This document shows positions 33,499 through 42,955 of a DNA stretch of 64,000 bases, piece after piece. A program made the position numbers and the translations under genes. Numbering within the stretch: position 1 is the stretch's first letter; each line of letters opens with the position of its first letter. The stretch comes from an uncultured Faecalibacterium sp. (GTDB lineage Bacteria; Bacillota; Clostridia; Oscillospirales; Ruminococcaceae): NCBI GenBank assembly GCA_937907025.1, contig CALESJ010000054.1, positions 1 through 64,000 on the forward strand, read 5' to 3'. The notes below the pieces were generated by a model. That model made no database searches, was not told where the DNA came from, and saw only the letters and a list, made by a program, of their open reading frames with translations.

Positions 33499-35776
33499 AT
33501 ACGCAGGCGGCCAGGTCGCTGTCGGTAAGGACAATGTGTCCCCCGGCATCCACATCCGCCGTATAGGTCACGCCGGGATGCGCCGTCCCGTCGGCAATGC
33601 GGTCGGCCAACGCCTGCTCCACCGCCCGGCTGACCTTGCGGCGCAGGTCCCGGGCACCATAGGGCGGCACCTCCCGCCCGGCCAAGGCCTCGGCGGCGGC
33701 CTGGGTATGGCGCAGGGTATATCCCTGCCTGGCGGCGCGCTCCTCCAGTTCGGTGAGCAGCTTGCCCGCAATGGCTGCCAGCTGGGCCGGCCCCAGCGGG
33801 TCAAAGACCACCACATCATCCAGACGGCCCATGAGTTCGGGGCGGAAATACTCCTTTGCCTCCTGCAGGGCCTGTTTGCTCCGCCGGGCAGTATCCTCGG
33901 CGGCGGTGCCAAACCCCATGGGAGCCGACTGCCCCACCAGACACCGGGCTCCCAGGTTGGAGGTCAGGAGGATGATGGTGTTGGAGAAGTCCGCCTTGCG
34001 CCCCTGGGCGTCAGTGAGGACGCCGTCCTCCAGAATTTGCAAAAGGATGTTCTGGATGTCCCCATGGGCTTTTTCGATCTCATCAAACAGTACCACGCTG
34101 TACGGGCGGCGACGGACAGCCTCGGTGAGCTGGCCGCCCTCCTCATGGCCCACATAGCCCGGAGGCGAACCGATGAGCCGGGCCACCGTGTGCTGTTCCA
34201 TATATTCCGACATATCGAACCGCAGCAGGGCTTTCTCGCTGCCGAACCAGTTTTTGGCCAGGGTGCGGGCCAGCTGGGTCTTGCCCACACCGGTGGGGCC
34301 TAAGAAAAGCATGGCTCCGATCGGCCGCCCGGCTTCCCGCAGACCTGTACGGCTGCGGCGGATGGCAGCCGCCACCGCACGCACCGCCCGGGGCTGGCCG
34401 ATGACCTCTTCCGCCAAACGGCTTTCCAGCTGGTCCAGCCGTTCCCGTTCTGCCTCCCCCACCCGCTGGGCAGGAACTCCGCTGGCCTTGCTGACCACCC
34501 GGGCAATGTCCTGGGGTGTCAGCGAGGCATTGCCTCCGCCTTTTTCGGCACTGGCAATGCGGGCTGCCGCGGCGGCTTCGTCCAGCAGGTCAATGGCTTT
34601 ATCCGGCAGGAAGCGTCCCGGCAGGTATCGCACACTCAGTTCCACCGCCGCATGGATGCTTTCCGGCGGGATGGTCACGCTGTGATACCGCTCATACCTC
34701 GGCATCAGTCCCCGCAGGATGGTTTCGGCGTCCGCCGGGGTGGGTTCCTCAATCATGACTTTGCCGAACCGGCGGTCCAGGGCCGTATCTTTGGCGATGG
34801 TCTTGCGGTATTCCTCCGGCGTGGTGGCCCCGATGAGCTGCAGTTCTCCCCGGGCCAGCATCGGCTTCAGAATACTGGCTGCATCAATGGCCCCCTCCGC
34901 CGCACCGGCGCCCGCAATGACGTGAATTTCATCAATGAACAGGATGGTCATGCGGTCCCGGTACAGTTCCTCCAGCAGGCCCTTGAACCGCTCCTCAAAA
35001 TCGCCGCGATACTTGGTACCCGCCACCATGGCAGCCATATCCAAAGCCAACACCCGGCGCCCCCGCAAACTCTGGGTGACCTGTCCGGCGGCGATGCGCT
35101 GGGCCAGGGCTTCGGCGAGAGCACTTTTGCCCACGCCGGGTTCTCCCAGCAGGCAGGGATTGTTCTTCTGGCGGCGGCATAGGATTTCGATCATCCGGTC
35201 CAGTTCCTTGTCCCGGCAGAGCACCGGGTCCAGTCGCCCCTCCTGAGCCAGGCGGGTCAGGTCACGGCCATACTTTTCGCTGGGTTTGCTGCCCCGGCTG
35301 GTGCTCATGCGCGGAGTACCCGAGGGCAGAATCAACTGTCCGGACAGCTGCCGGCATTCCCGGGCCGCCTGGGGGACCTCCACCCCCAGAGAGGCCAGCC
35401 AGACGCTGGCGGTGCAGGCGCAGTCCTCCAGCATGGCACACAGCAGATGTTCGTTTTCGGCCTTGGGTGCCCGGGCAGCGTGGGCCCCCAGCACCGCAAA
35501 CTCCAGCGCCTTGCTGGTTTCGGGGGCCAGGTCCCGCCGGGTCAGCCGGATACTGCGCCCGGTACACACCCGCCCGGCCATACAGCTGCGCAGCGTGGTT
35601 TCACTGATATTCTTGCGCCGCAGGAAATCCGCTGCCGGACCCTGCGCCGTCTGGAGCATGGCCAGCAGCAGGTGGCCGGTATCGGCCGCGGTACACCCCT
35701 GCTGTCCGGCCAGTGACAAAGCCCGCCCCACCGTGCGTGCGGCGGAGCAGGACAACCCTTTATGAAAATACAGCAT
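33497..35776 (-). CDS. Clp-family AAA+ unfoldase (ClpC/ClpB-like)
   Basis: The 759-residue protein has an N-terminal Clp repeat domain (about 1-145). AAA module 1 (GEPGVGKSALAEAL near residue 210) and AAA module 2 (FLGPTGVGKTQLARTL near residue 500, IGSPPGYVGHEEGGQLTEAV) follow. The MGF tripeptide after TSNLGA fits the ClpP-binding loop, so it probably feeds ClpP. The long coiled M-domain of ClpB and an obvious UVR motif are absent. ATG at 35776 follows AAAGGGG. No ctsR, mcsA or mcsB is adjacent. Confidence 0.9.
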   Translation of the reverse strand: MLYFHKGLSCSAARTVGRALSLAGQQGCTAADTGHLLLAMLQTAQGPAADFLRRKNISETTLRSCMAGRVCTGRSIRLTRRDLAPETSKALEFAVLGAHAARAPKAENEHLLCAMLEDCACTASVWLASLGVEVPQAARECRQLSGQLILPSGTPRMSTSRGSKPSEKYGRDLTRLAQEGRLDPVLCRDKELDRMIEILCRRQKNNPCLLGEPGVGKSALAEALAQRIAAGQVTQSLRGRRVLALDMAAMVAGTKYRGDFEERFKGLLEELYRDRMTILFIDEIHVIAGAGAAEGAIDAASILKPMLARGELQLIGATTPEEYRKTIAKDTALDRRFGKVMIEEPTPADAETILRGLMPRYERYHSVTIPPESIHAAVELSVRYLPGRFLPDKAIDLLDEAAAAARIASAEKGGGNASLTPQDIARVVSKASGVPAQRVGEAERERLDQLESRLAEEVIGQPRAVRAVAAAIRRSRTGLREAGRPIGAMLFLGPTGVGKTQLARTLAKNWFGSEKALLRFDMSEYMEQHTVARLIGSPPGYVGHEEGGQLTEAVRRRPYSVVLFDEIEKAHGDIQNILLQILEDGVLTDAQGRKADFSNTIILLTSNLGARCLVGQSAPMGFGTAAEDTARRSKQALQEAKEYFRPELMGRLDDVVVFDPLGPAQLAAIAGKLLTELEERAARQGYTLRHTQAAAEALAGREVPPYGARDLRRKVSRAVEQALADRIADGTAHPGVTYTADVDAGGHIVLTDSDLAACV

Positions 35777-35881
35777 ATGCTTCCCCTTTCGGCGTACTTT
35801 CCGGCACGCCCGCTGTGTGAATAAACTACAACAAGTATAGGCGGGCAACGCGCAAATAATCATCGAAACCGGGCAAAGGCA

Positions 35882-35910
35882 CTGACAAATACGGGGTTGC
35901 GTGGTATAAT
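35882..35910 (+). promoter_or_regulatory. Promoter of the ABC exporter operon
   Basis: CTGACA (35882-35887), 17-bp spacer and TATAAT (35905-35910), 31 bp before the first ABC gene. Confidence 0.72.
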
Positions 35911-35941
35911 ATTTTTGCATTTTTATAAAGGTGGGTGAAGC

Positions 35942-37690
35942 ATGCGTAGATTACTGCATTACCTGAAAGGCTATGAACGGGAAACCGTGCTGGCTCCTCT
36001 GTTCAAGATGCTGGAGGCCTGCTTCGAGCTTCTGGTCCCGCTGGTGGTCGCTGCCATTGTGGATACCGGCATCCAGAACCGGGACGTAGGGCAAATTGCG
36101 CGCCAGGGCGGGCTGTTGGTCCTGCTGGCCGTGGTGGGTCTGATTTCCAGCGTGACGGCACAGTATTTTGCCGCCAAAACCGCATTGGGCTACGGTACAG
36201 CTCTGCGGCGGGATCTGTACCACCACATCAACACCCTGTCCTACACCGAGCTGGACGGCATCGGCACCCCGACGCTGGTCACCCGCATGACCAGCGACAT
36301 CAACCAGCTGCAGAACGGCGTGAACATGACCCTGCGCCTGCTGCTGCGGTCCCCGTTCATCGTGATTGGTGCGCTGATCATGGCTCTGTCCATCAGCCCC
36401 CAGATGACCGCCTGGTTCCTGCTGGTCACGGTGCTGATCTCTTTGGTGATTTACCTCATCATGCGCATCACGGTGCCCCGCTACCACGAGGCCCAGAGCA
36501 TGCTGGACAAGGTCACCCTGCTGACCCGGGAAAATTATGTGGGCACCCGTGTGGTGCGGGCCTTCTCCCGCCAGGAGGATGAAATCCGGGATTTCACCCA
36601 GACCAACGATACCCTGAAAAAGGTCCAGACCACAGCGGGGCGCATCTCGGCCCTGATGAACCCCATGACCTACCTGATCGTGAACTTCGGCATCATTGTG
36701 GTGCTGGTGCGCGGCGGTGCCCTGGTCAACGAGGGGTCCCTGACCCAGGGCGAGATCATTGCCCTGATCAGCTACATGAACCAGATTCTGACCAATCTGC
36801 TGCGCATGGCCGACCTGGTCATCTCGGTGACCCGTGCCCTGGCCAGCGGCATCCGCGTCAATGAACTGCTGAACACGACCACCGGCATGCCTGACCCGGC
36901 GGAGTCCGGCGCCAAAGAACTGACCCCCGCGGAAGGTGCCCCGGCCGTATCCTTCGACCATGTCACCTTCACTTACAAGGGTGCCGGCGCTCCCAGTCTG
37001 ACCGACCTGGATTTCAAGGCCCTGTGCGGCCAGACCATCGGCGTGATCGGCGGTACCGGCAGCGGCAAGAGCACGCTGGTCAACCTGATTGCCCGCTTCT
37101 ATGACGCCACCGAAGGCAAGGTAGCGCTGTACGGCCACGATGTGCGACAGTATCCTTTTGCCCAGCTGCGCACCATGATCGGTGTGGTACCCCAGCGGGC
37201 GGTGCTGTTCACCGGCACCATCCGGGACAACATGCGCTGGGCCTGCCCCGACGCCACCGACGAACAGATCTGGAACGCGCTGGAGATTGCCCAGGCGGCG
37301 GATTTTGTCCGCGGCAAGCCGGGCGGACTGGATGAAAAGGTAGACACTGCCGGGCGCAACTTCTCCGGCGGGCAGCGGCAGCGCCTGACCATCGCCAGAG
37401 CGCTGGTCCCCCGCCCCGCCATCCTGATTCTGGACGACAGTGCCTCGGCACTGGACTACGCCACCGATGCGGCCCTGCGCAAGGCCCTGAAAGAAAAGAC
37501 CTCCGGCATGACCGTGTTCATTGTATCCCAGCGGGCCACGGCCGTGCAGCGTGCCGACCGGATTCTGGTGCTGGATGACGGTGCTCTGGCCGGCAGCGGC
37601 ACCCACGCCGAACTGTTGAAAATCTGTGATGTCTACCGCGAGATCTGCCTGAGCCAGCTTTCCCGGGAGGAGGTGGAGAAAACCGTATGA
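35942..37690 (+). CDS. ABC exporter half-transporter, degenerate ATPase site
   Basis: The 582-residue protein has six membrane segments (about 15-300) and a nucleotide-binding domain with GGTGSGKSTLVN, signature NFSGGQRQRLTIARAL and Walker B ILILDDSASALD. The residue after the Walker B Asp is Asp, not the catalytic Glu, which marks the non-hydrolysing half of heterodimeric exporters of the TM287/288 or BmrCD type. It overlaps the next gene by 4 bp. Confidence 0.92.
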   Translation: MRRLLHYLKGYERETVLAPLFKMLEACFELLVPLVVAAIVDTGIQNRDVGQIARQGGLLVLLAVVGLISSVTAQYFAAKTALGYGTALRRDLYHHINTLSYTELDGIGTPTLVTRMTSDINQLQNGVNMTLRLLLRSPFIVIGALIMALSISPQMTAWFLLVTVLISLVIYLIMRITVPRYHEAQSMLDKVTLLTRENYVGTRVVRAFSRQEDEIRDFTQTNDTLKKVQTTAGRISALMNPMTYLIVNFGIIVVLVRGGALVNEGSLTQGEIIALISYMNQILTNLLRMADLVISVTRALASGIRVNELLNTTTGMPDPAESGAKELTPAEGAPAVSFDHVTFTYKGAGAPSLTDLDFKALCGQTIGVIGGTGSGKSTLVNLIARFYDATEGKVALYGHDVRQYPFAQLRTMIGVVPQRAVLFTGTIRDNMRWACPDATDEQIWNALEIAQAADFVRGKPGGLDEKVDTAGRNFSGGQRQRLTIARALVPRPAILILDDSASALDYATDAALRKALKEKTSGMTVFIVSQRATAVQRADRILVLDDGALAGSGTHAELLKICDVYREICLSQLSREEVEKTV

Positions 37691-39453
37691 GCAAACAGAA
37701 ACAAACATCCCCGGGCGGCAGCAACACCACCATCCGCCGGGTCCTGCAGCTGATTGCACCGTACCGTTTTCTGGTCCTGCTTTCCCTGGTGCTGGCAGCG
37801 GTCACGGTGGTCACCACCCTGTACGCCCCCATCCTCACCGGTCTGGGCGTGGATCTGGTTCTCGGTCCCGGCAAAGTGGACCTGCCCGGGCTGGTGCGTC
37901 TGGCCATCCAGTTCGGAATCGTCGTCTGCATTACCTCGGTGAGCCAGTGGCTCATGAGCCTGATCAACAACCGCATCACCTTCCAGGTGGTGCGCGATAT
38001 CCGGGTGCGGGCGTTCAGCCACATGGAAGAACTGCCCCTGAGCTACATCGACGCCCACCGCCCCGGCGAAACCATCAGCCGCCTGACCACCGATGTGGAG
38101 CAGTTTTCCGATGGTCTGCTCATGGGCTTCACCCAGTTGTTCACCGGTGTGCTGACCATTCTGGTCACCCTCGGGTTCATGTTCTCCATTGACTGGCGCA
38201 TCACCCTGGTGGTGGGCCTGCTGACACCCCTTTCCATCTTCGTTGCCAAGTTCATTGCCCAGCATACCTACTCCATGTTCCGGGTCCAGAGTGAAACCCG
38301 CGCCGAGATGACCGGTCTGGTGGAAGAACTGGTGGGCAACCAGCACCTGGTGCGGGCTTTCGGGTATGAGAGCCGCGCCGAGGAACGGTTTGAACGCATC
38401 AACCTGGATCTGCAGTCCTGCGGGCTGCGGGCCACCTTCTACTCTTCCCTGTCCAACCCCTGCACCCGCTTCGTCAACGCGCTGGTGTACGCGGCGGTGG
38501 GTGTGCTGGGTGCACTGTTCGCCATCGCGGGCGGCATCACTGCCGGCAATCTGGCCGCAATGCTCCAGTACGCCAACCAGTACACCAAACCGTTCAACGA
38601 TATTTCCAGCGTCATGACCGAGCTGCAGAACGCCCTGGCCTGTGCCCAGCGGGTGTTCGACCTCATCGACGAGCCGCCCATCACCCCCGATGCCCCCAAC
38701 GCGGTGGTGCTGCCCCAGGGCGCCGGACGCGTTTCCTTTGAGCATGTGAAGTTCCGCTATGTGCCGGATGTACCGCTGATTGAGGACATGAACCTGCGGG
38801 TATGGCCGGGTCAGCGCATTGCGCTCGTCGGCCCCACCGGCTGCGGCAAGACCACCCTGGTCAACCTGCTCATGCGCTTTTATGAAATCAACGGCGGTTC
38901 CCTGAAAGTGGACGACAATCCCATCGACACCGTGACCCGGGATTCCCTGCGGGCCAATCTGGGCATGGTGCTGCAGGAAACCTGGCTGAAATGCGGCACC
39001 GTGGCCGAAAATATCGCCTACGGCAAGCCGGACGCCACCCGGGAAGAGATCATTGCGGCCGCCAAGAAAGCCCGGGCCCACAGCTTTATCTGCCGTCTGC
39101 CCCAGGGGTACGATACCATGATTGCCGAGGACGGCGACAATCTGAGCGCCGGACAGCGGCAGCTTTTGTGCATTGCCCGCGTCATGCTGCGCCGCCCGCC
39201 CATTCTGATTCTGGATGAAGCCACGTCCAGCATCGACACCCGCACCGAAGTGCTGGTACAGGATGCCTTTGAGGAACTGATGAAGGGCCGCACCAGCTTT
39301 ATTGTGGCCCATCGCCTGTCCACCATCAAGAATGCCGACCGGATCCTGGTCATGAAGAGCGGCAGCATCATCGAGAGCGGTACCCACGAGGAACTGCTGG
39401 CCAAGAACGGGTTCTACGCCCAATTGTATCAGAGTCAGTTCGCACCGGCCTGA
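37687..39453 (+). CDS. ABC exporter half-transporter, catalytic subunit
   Basis: The 588-residue partner has a six-segment membrane domain (about 20-315) and an ATPase domain with GPTGCGKTTLVN, signature NLSAGQRQLLCIARVM and a canonical Walker B ILILDEATSSID with catalytic Glu. Together with the upstream gene it forms one consensus and one degenerate ATP site. The cargo, possibly drugs or peptides, is unknown. Confidence 0.93.
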   Translation: MSKQKQTSPGGSNTTIRRVLQLIAPYRFLVLLSLVLAAVTVVTTLYAPILTGLGVDLVLGPGKVDLPGLVRLAIQFGIVVCITSVSQWLMSLINNRITFQVVRDIRVRAFSHMEELPLSYIDAHRPGETISRLTTDVEQFSDGLLMGFTQLFTGVLTILVTLGFMFSIDWRITLVVGLLTPLSIFVAKFIAQHTYSMFRVQSETRAEMTGLVEELVGNQHLVRAFGYESRAEERFERINLDLQSCGLRATFYSSLSNPCTRFVNALVYAAVGVLGALFAIAGGITAGNLAAMLQYANQYTKPFNDISSVMTELQNALACAQRVFDLIDEPPITPDAPNAVVLPQGAGRVSFEHVKFRYVPDVPLIEDMNLRVWPGQRIALVGPTGCGKTTLVNLLMRFYEINGGSLKVDDNPIDTVTRDSLRANLGMVLQETWLKCGTVAENIAYGKPDATREEIIAAAKKARAHSFICRLPQGYDTMIAEDGDNLSAGQRQLLCIARVMLRRPPILILDEATSSIDTRTEVLVQDAFEELMKGRTSFIVAHRLSTIKNADRILVMKSGSIIESGTHEELLAKNGFYAQLYQSQFAPA

Positions 39454-39481
39454 CCGGCCCGACGATAAGGAGGAAAATGAC

Positions 39482-40492
39482 ATGTCCAACACACAGATCC
39501 CGCAAAACTACAAAAGCCTTCTGGGGCTGTACGACACCCAGAAGGCCATCGGCCTGATCAAGACCATCTTTCAGGAAAAGCTGTGCGCCGCTTTGCACCT
39601 GAAACGCGTAACTGCTCCCCTGTTTGTGCTGCATGGCAGCGGTCTGAACGACGACCTGAACGGTGTGGAACGCCCTGTGCGCTTTGATGTTCCCTGCCTG
39701 GACGGTGAAGCCGAAGTGGTCCACAGCCTGGCCAAATGGAAGCGCTACGCCCTGGCCAAATACGGGTTCCGTCCCGGTCAGGGCCTGGTATGCGATATGA
39801 ACGCCATCCGCCGCGATGAAACGCCTGACAATCTGCACAGCATCTATGTGGACCAGTGGGACTGGGAGCGTGTGGTGACCGAAAAGCAGCGCACCATTCC
39901 CTTCCTGAAAGACACGGTCCGGGATATTGTGGATGCGGTGTGCGCCACCGCCGATGAGCTGCGCTGGAAGTTTCCGGAACTGAAACGGGTGCGTCTGGGC
40001 CGGGAAGTCACCTTCATCACCACCCAGGAGCTGGAGGACCTGTATCCTTCCATGACGCCGAAAGAACGGGAAAATGAGTTCACCCGCCTGCACGGCACCG
40101 TCTGCATCATGCAGATTGGCGGCAAGCTGGCCAGCGGCAAGCCCCACGACGGCCGCGCCCCCGACTACGACGACTGGACCCTGAACTGTGACATTCTGTT
40201 CTGGCACAAGCCCCTGGGCTGTGCACTGGAGCTTTCCAGCATGGGTATCCGCGTGGATGCCGCTGCCCTGCGCCGCCAGCTGGAGGAGGCCGGCTGCCCC
40301 GAACGGGCGGAGCTTCCCTTCCACCAGATGCTGCTGAACGGCCAGCTGCCCCTGACCATGGGCGGCGGTATCGGCCAGAGCCGTCTGTGCATGCTGCTGC
40401 TGGGCAAGGCCCATGTAGGTGAGGTCCAGGTAAGCTTGTGGGATGATGAAACCCGCAGCATCTGCGAAAACGCCGGGGTGACCCTGCTGTGA
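39482..40492 (+). CDS. asnA: Aspartate--ammonia ligase
   Basis: Ammonia-dependent asparagine synthetase related to class II aminoacyl-tRNA synthetases. The 336-residue protein has the expected length and family pieces: IPQNYKSLLGLYDTQKAI at the N-terminus, HGSGLNDDLNGVERPV, YVDQWDWERV, and LTMGGGIGQSRLCMLLL at the C-terminus. The stop overlaps a small downstream gene. Confidence 0.96.
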   Translation: MSNTQIPQNYKSLLGLYDTQKAIGLIKTIFQEKLCAALHLKRVTAPLFVLHGSGLNDDLNGVERPVRFDVPCLDGEAEVVHSLAKWKRYALAKYGFRPGQGLVCDMNAIRRDETPDNLHSIYVDQWDWERVVTEKQRTIPFLKDTVRDIVDAVCATADELRWKFPELKRVRLGREVTFITTQELEDLYPSMTPKERENEFTRLHGTVCIMQIGGKLASGKPHDGRAPDYDDWTLNCDILFWHKPLGCALELSSMGIRVDAAALRRQLEEAGCPERAELPFHQMLLNGQLPLTMGGGIGQSRLCMLLLGKAHVGEVQVSLWDDETRSICENAGVTLL

Positions 40493-40707
40493 GCGATCAA
40501 GAACGCCTGGCCGCCTTTGAGGCCATGCTGGCAGCGGTACAGAAGCAGTACGACGACACCACTTCCCGCATGGACAAGATGAAGCTGGAAGGCAAGGTCA
40601 AGACCGCCACCTATCGCCAGCTGTTTGCCCGCAAGCTGAGTTTGCAGGATGTGCTGACCCTGTATGAGGTGTACGGGCTGCTGCCGAAAGACAACCAGAA
40701 AAACTGA
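40489..40707 (+). CDS. Small helical protein of unknown function
   Basis: The 72-residue protein begins at GTG (40489), overlapping the asnA stop. The sequence is charged and mostly helical (ERLAAFEAMLAAVQKQYDDT, then KTATYRQLFARKLSLQDVLTLYEVYGLL). No domain is recognised. The tight overlap suggests a real gene coupled to asnA. Confidence 0.65.
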   Translation: MSDQERLAAFEAMLAAVQKQYDDTTSRMDKMKLEGKVKTATYRQLFARKLSLQDVLTLYEVYGLLPKDNQKN

Positions 40708-40717
40708 ATCCAGACAC

Positions 40718-40757
40718 AAAAACGGCATCGGAATGTTTTTCCGATGCCGTTTTATCA
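40718..40757. terminator. Terminator of the asnA unit
   Basis: AAAACGGCATCGGAA pairs with TTCCGATGCCGTTTT around a short T-rich loop. Flanks allow use in both directions. Confidence 0.88.
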
Positions 40758-40852
40758 TAGTCAGGCACATTCTTCTGCAAGCCTGCCGTTTTGGTTGTGA
40801 ACCAAGTGCGACTTTGCCACTTTGGGGATTGAATTGCAAAGCAGAATAAAGG

Positions 40853-40889
40853 AAAATCCGCGTCAAACTCACGTTTCGACGCGGATTTT
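40853..40889 (-). terminator. Terminator left from the interrupted tRNA gene
   Basis: A perfect 12-bp stem AAAATCCGCGTC/GACGCGGATTTT (40853-40864 and 40878-40889) starts a few bases after the tRNA CCA end on the minus strand and is followed by TTTCC. It is in the right place and direction to terminate the tRNA now split by the phage. Confidence 0.8.
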
Positions 40890-40892
40890 ATA

Positions 40893-40917
40893 TGGAGCTG
40901 GCAACAGGAATCGAACC
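40893..40917 (-). tRNA. 3' tRNA remnant, left attachment site of the prophage
   Basis: On the minus strand this reads as the 3' end of a tRNA: T-loop TTCGATT, T-stem strand CCTGT, acceptor strand TGCCAGC, discriminator T and encoded CCA. The 5' half is missing: the bases to the right break the T-stem at position 51 and do not form a tRNA. This marks the crossover boundary, with the core about 25 bp. The acceptor (GCTGGCA expected at the 5' end) would fit tRNA-Thr, but identity is open. Confidence 0.85.
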
Positions 40918-40973
40918 AGATACAAATAATGTTAAATCGCTATATTTTATATAGTTACGACTTTTTCACGACC

Positions 40974-42107
40974 TCATTCAGAAAAGAAAGCATCCAGCTT
41001 TTGAGCTGCATCTTTGATCTGGTCTTCCCTGATGTGAGTATAAATTTTACGGGTAGTAGCGATGTCTGCGTGCCCTAAGATCTTCTGAGCTTCCATCTCA
41101 CCTATGTTTGCCTGGTACATTACCAATGCAAATTCATGTCGAAACTGGTGAGCGGTGACTGCCGCCTTGTACAGATGAGTGGTCGGCGGCCTGCGCTTGC
41201 GCTCCCGACCATAGGCTTTCTGAAACTTTCGGTCCCGGGCAGCTTCAGCCAGAGGATCTATTTCCACAAGCCCCACACTCTCGCAATATGCAAGCCAGGC
41301 CCGGCGGTATTCGTAGCTTGTAAGGGGCTTTTCACCGCCAAGTATAAAATTACTCTCCTTTTCCTTGCGTGGTTCCAGAACTTTCCTCAGTGGTCGCAGA
41401 AGCGGCACAACACGCACGGCGTTTTTGGTCTTCGGCTCCTGAACGACAGGTTTTGTGTTTATCCAGGTCACCGCCTTTGTCACCGAGATCATTCCCTCGT
41501 CGAAGTCGATGTCCTTCCACTGCAGCGCCAGCACTTCGCCCAGACGGCAACCGGTATACATAAACAGCCAAGCGCACAGGCCGAAGCCTTCCGGGTGCTC
41601 TTTGACGGTCTGAAGCTGCTCCTTGGTGGGTGGCTGCCGTTCAGTTCTTTTCATACCACGCGGGAGATCTACCAGGGTGACCGGGTTGTAAGTTTCGTTA
41701 TCACGCACGCACCAATACTTGAAAATCAGGCTGAGAATGCTACGGGCGTTCTGAACAGTCTTTCCGGCCTTGCCTTGAGCCTGGAAATCCAGGCCCCAGG
41801 TGTTGATCATGCCCGGAGTGATTTCCTTCATGCCGTACCCGGAAAAGCGGGCTACGGCCGCCTGATAACCACCTCGGTATGCACGGATGGAGCCCGGCTT
41901 TATTTTCTTTTGATGCTGCTCCCACCATTCAGACGCGACTTCCTCAAACTTGGCACCGCATTCCTTGATGATTGCATTTTCCGCAAGGGCAGCCTTGTAT
42001 TTTTCCTCTGCCTCTCGCTTGCTGCGGCCATAAAAGTGCCGGTCACGGCCATTGATCCGGCGCTTGATCTCCACCAGGCCATCGGCCCGCGTTTTTTGTC
42101 TTGCCAT
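40974..42107 (-). CDS. int: Tyrosine-type phage integrase
   Basis: Site-specific recombinase. The 377-residue protein has an Arm-binding N-terminus (KTRADGLVEIKRRINGRDRHFYG), a SAM-like core-binding domain and a catalytic domain. The latter has Arg in YTGCRLGEVLAL, HQFRH, GHADIATT and the nucleophile Tyr in RKIYTHI. It reads towards the attachment site 55 bp away. ATG at 42107 follows AGGAGG, excluding the frame start at 42245. Confidence 0.95.
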   Translation of the reverse strand: MARQKTRADGLVEIKRRINGRDRHFYGRSKREAEEKYKAALAENAIIKECGAKFEEVASEWWEQHQKKIKPGSIRAYRGGYQAAVARFSGYGMKEITPGMINTWGLDFQAQGKAGKTVQNARSILSLIFKYWCVRDNETYNPVTLVDLPRGMKRTERQPPTKEQLQTVKEHPEGFGLCAWLFMYTGCRLGEVLALQWKDIDFDEGMISVTKAVTWINTKPVVQEPKTKNAVRVVPLLRPLRKVLEPRKEKESNFILGGEKPLTSYEYRRAWLAYCESVGLVEIDPLAEAARDRKFQKAYGRERKRRPPTTHLYKAAVTAHQFRHEFALVMYQANIGEMEAQKILGHADIATTRKIYTHIREDQIKDAAQKLDAFFSE

Positions 42108-42165
42108 TTTCCTCCTGCTCCTATAAATATACCCCCGCTGGTGTTGCCGGCGGGGGCTGTTTTTA

Positions 42166-42906
42166 TTAGATACCGGCCTGAGTAACACCGTACTCCGCTT
42201 GCTCGGAAGTGAAGCCTTCATACTCCAGCTGCCCCACAAGGTCACTGTGAGAATAAGAAGAAACCTTCAGGTATTCCTGCGCGCACAAGGCGGCCTGCTC
42301 CATCCAGTCAGCGCCGCAGTTGTCGGCACCATAGGTTGCCTGATCACTGGAATATCCCTCATATTCCAGCTGCTCGATTAGGCCGGTGTACGAAAACGCG
42401 GAAGTTTCAAGATACTGCTGTGCATCCAGCAGGGCCTGTTCGTTCCAATCCACGTCCAGCGCATCCACGGCTTCCTGTGCTTCTGCTTCGGTAAAGCCTT
42501 CGTATTCCAGCTGGTCTACAAGACCAGACGCAGAGAACGGCATGGTTTTGATATAGCTGACAGCCGTCAGATATGCCTGCATGTTGGAAACTTGCACTGC
42601 AGGAGTTGCAGTGGGAGCCGGTTCGGCTTCGGCCGTAGCCTGTACATCAGACGATGCAGAAGGTTGTACGTCCTGGCTTTGAGAAGAAGTGGAAGTTTGA
42701 GAAGAGGCCGTGTCGCTTCCGCCCTGCGAACCAATGGCTGCCAAGATAAAGAAAACAACCACCACGACCAAAACAACGGTCAGACACCCATGCTTTTTCT
42801 TTGCACGGACCGGCGTTTGGGAAACCACCGTTTTATCGTCTGCCGGTGTTCCGCAGGCCGGACAAAAGTTTCCGTCAAATTCATTTCCGCATTTTTTGCA
42901 TTTCAT
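42166..42906 (-). CDS. Zinc-ribbon membrane protein with Ltp-type repeats, probable superinfection exclusion
   Basis: The 246-residue protein has a zinc ribbon (CKKCGNEFDGNFCPACG, residues 3-19), a single membrane segment (about 39-60), a Ser/Thr/Gln-rich linker (about 61-100) and three helical repeats. Each repeat has the pattern A-x3-Y-x5-S-x6-L-x2-QLEYEGF/Y. These match the Ltp host-surface lipoprotein repeats that block DNA injection of related phages (TP-J34). Here a membrane anchor replaces the lipoprotein signal. It is a lysogenic-conversion gene beside the integrase. Confidence 0.82.
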   Translation of the reverse strand: MKCKKCGNEFDGNFCPACGTPADDKTVVSQTPVRAKKKHGCLTVVLVVVVVFFILAAIGSQGGSDTASSQTSTSSQSQDVQPSASSDVQATAEAEPAPTATPAVQVSNMQAYLTAVSYIKTMPFSASGLVDQLEYEGFTEAEAQEAVDALDVDWNEQALLDAQQYLETSAFSYTGLIEQLEYEGYSSDQATYGADNCGADWMEQAALCAQEYLKVSSYSHSDLVGQLEYEGFTSEQAEYGVTQAGI

Positions 42907-42955
42907 GTGAAATCCTCCTGTAATTCATATACTATTAGCCCCCGACGGAGCCGTT

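Noticed and set aside
1..40892. Insertion sequences in the host part
   Set aside because: No transposase frames or terminal inverted repeats with target duplications were found.
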